Assembly: GCA_963970005.1 (NCBI GenBank)
Contig: CAXAMN010021696.1
Location: forward strand, 520,634-584,633
Direction: 5' to 3'
From: Durusdinium trenchii
Taxonomy: Eukaryota; Sar; Dinophyceae; Suessiales; Symbiodiniaceae
DNA: 64,000 nucleotides
A program made the translations under genes and the position numbers. Within the stretch, counting starts at the first letter, position 1. Each line of letters opens with the position of its first letter. Shown here one piece after another: positions 61,648-64,000 of the stretch. The notes below the pieces were generated by a model. It worked only from the letters and a program-made list of their open reading frames with translations, was not told where the DNA came from and did no database searches.

Positions 61648-61745
61648 CCAAGAGAGGTGGAACGTGATCTGAAAAAGGACCCGTCACCTGGGGTACCCAA
61701 CTGGGATAGTCTGTCTAGTTCGGGTCCTGACCCACCTACCAGACC
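61648..61745 (-). mobile_element. Family C foldback element
   Basis: CCAAGAGAGGTGG, GGACCCGTCACCTGGGGTAC, ACTGGGATAGTC, CTAGTTCGGGTCCTGACC. Nearly all of its core matches the complement of 16285-16374. Confidence 0.65.
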
Positions 61746-62079
61746 GGGTGTAGTGTCTGGGCCACGGGACGGCCGACACGTTGCACGACCCGAAGAGGCG
61801 AAGCGTTGGCTTCGACGAGGCGGCGACCCGACCAGGTTCTGAAGATATAGGATCCATGAGAACTGCTGGAGCTTCCATGGCTGTGAAGGTACACCAAGAG
61901 CCTATGAATAGCCATCTTCCAGCCCTTCATGGGGCGGATTATTACGGAGTTCTCCCACACCTCTCCGCCACGTAGGGAAGGACCGAGGAGAGGATGCGGC
62001 AAACCTGCAGACGATCTCATGCTTGGACGGAACACATTCAGAATCTAGGAGCAATGTTCGAAGCCGAGGAACAAAGGGC

Positions 62080-62250
62080 ATCGCGACTCGAGCCCGGAGC
62101 GATCGGACGCTACGTTCGGGGCACCTGGCATCGCTACTAGTAACAAGAAGCTACGTTCGGGGCTCCTGGCATCGCTACTAGTAACAAGAAGCTACGAACG
62201 GAGCAAAGGGCATCGCTACTATAGGAGCAAGGACGCTACGAACGGAGCAA
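62080..62250. repeat. S tandem with 41-base period
   Basis: GCTACGTTCGGGGCxCCTGG and CATCGCTACTAGTAACAAGA repeat with a 41-base period (62110, 62151). Then ACGAACGGAGC variants follow. Confidence 0.85.
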
Positions 62251-62524
62251 GAATCTCTTCCCTTCTGTAGGGCCCTCGTGCACCTGGCCGGCGTGGCCGT
62301 ACCCTTCGACGGAGTCGCTGGGACACCAACACGCACGGGCCACCGTGGACGGAGGGAGGCATGGCCTCTGGTTGAACATGTCGATTCAGATCGACCGGGA
62401 ACCCCGCCAGGATAGACCCCAGCTCTGTTTTTTCTAGAACCCCAACAGTAAACTGTTTGGGGAGTAAATGTTTGAACGTGCTTAGATCAAAGGAACTGTG
62501 CATAAACATCTTTCTTGCATTCAA
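62219..62524 (-). CDS. 101-codon frame, Arg-rich C end
   Basis: Minus frame, no plus frame of comparable length: LLPKQFTVGVLEKTELGSIL, AGFPVDLNRHVQPEAMPPSV, VSQRLRRRVRPRRPGARGPY. Possible acceptors (AAAACAG, GTGTCCCAG) lie inside. The last codons overlap the S tandem. The function is unknown. Confidence 0.5.
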   Translation of the reverse strand: MNARKMFMHSSFDLSTFKHLLPKQFTVGVLEKTELGSILAGFPVDLNRHVQPEAMPPSVHGGPCVLVSQRLRRRVRPRRPGARGPYRREEILAPFVASLLL

Positions 62525-62525
62525 G

Positions 62526-62570
62526 TAGGGTGGAGGCCATTGCTATTAGGGTGGAGGCCATTGCTACTGG
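62526..62570. repeat. R repeat, two units
   Basis: GGGTGGAGGCCATTGCTATT and a second copy. Confidence 0.8.
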
Positions 62571-62693
62571 ATGTTGAAGTCACCTTTGATTCGATTGAGG
62601 TCAACAATCCAATTTCAGATCATGAGTTCGGAAACGTTCCTCCCCCCAATGTTAATCCATTGATCTCTAGATAAAATCAGAAAGACTGCTTCT

Positions 62694-63011
62694 TCAGACC
62701 AAGCACTTTTCTTCAATGCACAAAGGCGCACTCATACTGTTCAAGGGCTCAAATCCCATCGCCTTCTCCCCATGCCATCGCAACCCATGCCTTGATCGCC
62801 ACCCACTGCTCTTCTGGCGTCGATGTATCCTGCAACTTCGAAGGAAGGTGGGATGCAGACGGTCGTCTCGACGGTCGTCGTGCCGTCGTGCCACTGTAAC
62901 AGCTATTGATGATGGTTCATAGAGGTCTTGCCGGAGAAAAAATAGAACAACATGCCCTAGGGATCCAAGTGCCTCCTCAACAGGTACTTGGACCCTCCAA
63001 ACCCACCCCAA
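62694..63011 (-). CDS. Coding-like island, frame uncertain
   Basis: A 105-codon minus frame (RRHDDRRDDRLHPTFLRSC, GEKAMGFEPLNSMSAPLC) is open. Within it, GTTGCAG also opens a very good short frame (DTSTPEEQWVAIKAWVAMAW). The 5' end overlaps a family B element, so real coding starts below about 62940. Confidence 0.4.
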   Translation of the reverse strand: MGWVWRVQVPVEEALGSLGHVVLFFLRQDLYEPSSIAVTVARRHDDRRDDRLHPTFLRSCRIHRRQKSSGWRSRHGLRWHGEKAMGFEPLNSMSAPLCIEEKCLV

Positions 63012-63044
63012 ACACCTTCTCAGAGGGTACTTGGATCCTTAGGG
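62955..63044. mobile_element. Family B foldback element
   Basis: CCCTAGGGATCCAAGTGCC to GGTACTTGGATCCTTAGGG, spacer CCAAACCCACCCCAAACACC. ATG on both sides. Confidence 0.88.
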
Positions 63045-64000
63045 ATGAAATAAAGTGTTTTGACATGTTTTGAATCATTCCACCACACACATAGGATCAA
63101 CTCCAAGTGTGGCACTTGGGGCGCATGATCCGTGCATATGCGTCCTTGGTCTGAAAGAGAGACCCATGGCCTCTCAGTCAATTGCTGGCCCTCTGACTCT
63201 CTGTATTCTGTAGACTCTCTATTATGTTTTTATCTACACATCCGAACATGTTCCACTCCGTCGTATCTGTGAAGCCTTGTGAATCTGTGAATGCCTGCGG
63301 CCCGCCGCAGCGGTGACCCAAACCGTGAACCACTGCGGTCCTCCAGAGCTAAATAGATGGTCAACGGCCGAAGGTGCACCAGCCTGGTCGCGCGGTCAGC
63401 GGTCAGCGGTGAAGACTTCCGATGAGGGACGAAGTGACTGAGGCGCTCGAACTGAGGCGATGATCAGCGGTGACCAAATGGACCAAGCATGAAAAAAACA
63501 AAAAACACCTAAAGAAACACTGACCATGCAGTTGAGAGAAGTCTCTTCAGTGACCATCTCCATGGACTAGTTTGACCTCCCATCCCCATGGACACGTCAT
63601 CTACATGGACACGTCCGTGTGGTTCTTCAATCGTGAAGAGGGCCGCGACGAGGATGTTTTTTCGGCGGTGTGGGTCCTATGCCGGGTGGACAAAAAATCC
63701 CGAGATATCCCGAGGCTCCAGTGCTGGATTCGCCGGCCGAGCAAGTAGAATGGACCAGACCAATCTAGAAGTCTCCAACAACATAAATATAATGTCGGAA
63801 GAAACAATTCAGTGAGAAACACATATACCCAAACCAACTCAATCCTGATGGTTATACATGAATGGTCCTTATATATATATCCTTTTGTCTGAAGATAAGA
63901 CCTCGGAATTCTGTAGCACATGCACCTTCTTTCTACCCCTTTCTACCCGCCTCACACGAGTGACGCCTCACATGTCACCCGTTTCTCCGGGTCTACCGCT
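63045..64000. other. No supportable gene
   Basis: Short frames only (63588-63815 plus, 63601-63921 minus), weak composition, no recognised repeat. Confidence 0.4.

Noticed and set aside
1..64000. Transposase, reverse transcriptase or other autonomous-element proteins
   Set aside because: No recognisable DDE, RT or integrase motif was found in any frame. The repeats present are non-autonomous.

Overview
The window looks like nuclear DNA of a dinoflagellate, probably a Symbiodiniaceae-type genome (inference). There are no rRNA or tRNA genes, no bacterial-style operons and no long intact genes. Instead, short GC-rich coding-like islands of about 50-320 bases are bounded by plausible splice signals and scattered through a very large amount of dispersed repeat. 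The most characteristic repeat is a 21-base unit (core GGTTGGAGGCCATCGCTA or its complement). As far as I know, its conceptual translations (LEAIASR, MASNLLA, DGLQPTS, GWRPSLV) are common in predicted dinoflagellate proteins. Two 11-base matches to the 3' end of the dinoflagellate spliced leader fit this but prove nothing alone.

Four repeat systems dominate. Family A: about 29 foldback MITE-like elements (CCCAGACAC...GTGTCTGGG, mostly 76-124 bases), most with an exact 3-base target duplication. Family B: about 11 foldbacks (CCCTAGGG ends), several also with 3-base duplications. Families C, D and E: minor foldbacks with 3, 2 and 1 copies. Family R/S: the 21-base minisatellite unit (R) and a modular partner (S, built around CTACTAGTAACAAGAAGCTA and ACGAACGGAGC). 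Four R/S loci sit between direct repeats of 11 to 25 bases, so R/S appears to be, or to have been, mobile. The largest R array (56139-56755) has a six-unit, 126-base higher-order structure.

Coding content is given as candidate exons or ORFs. I chose them by open frame, purine-first codons, G/C-rich third positions, natural residue composition and flanking AG/GT. Many islands are open on both strands, so strand is often uncertain and is flagged. The best-supported exons are on the minus strand (22542-22708, 30109-30735, 32186-32507, 39173-39593, 43019-43111, 44870-44983, 46715-46888, 52945-53059). Plus-strand candidates include 13069-13308, 16580-16890, 27036-27608 and 36132-36305. Almost none resembles a family I can name. 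The exception is an ORF at 57917-58648, which begins with a potassium-channel selectivity-filter-like motif whose Tyr is replaced by Cys. No gene can be assembled end to end, and no operon or pathway is visible.

Layout: 1-9 kb, R/S copies, small exons and four family A elements. 9-13 kb, mostly repeat and featureless sequence. 13-32 kb, densest exon candidates with A/B elements between them. 32-41 kb, exon candidates and AT-rich spacer. 43-53 kb, minus-strand exon candidates and the densest family A cluster (48134-48483). 53-58 kb, ORFs on either side of the R higher-order array. 58-64 kb, ORFs, family B/C elements and an S tandem.
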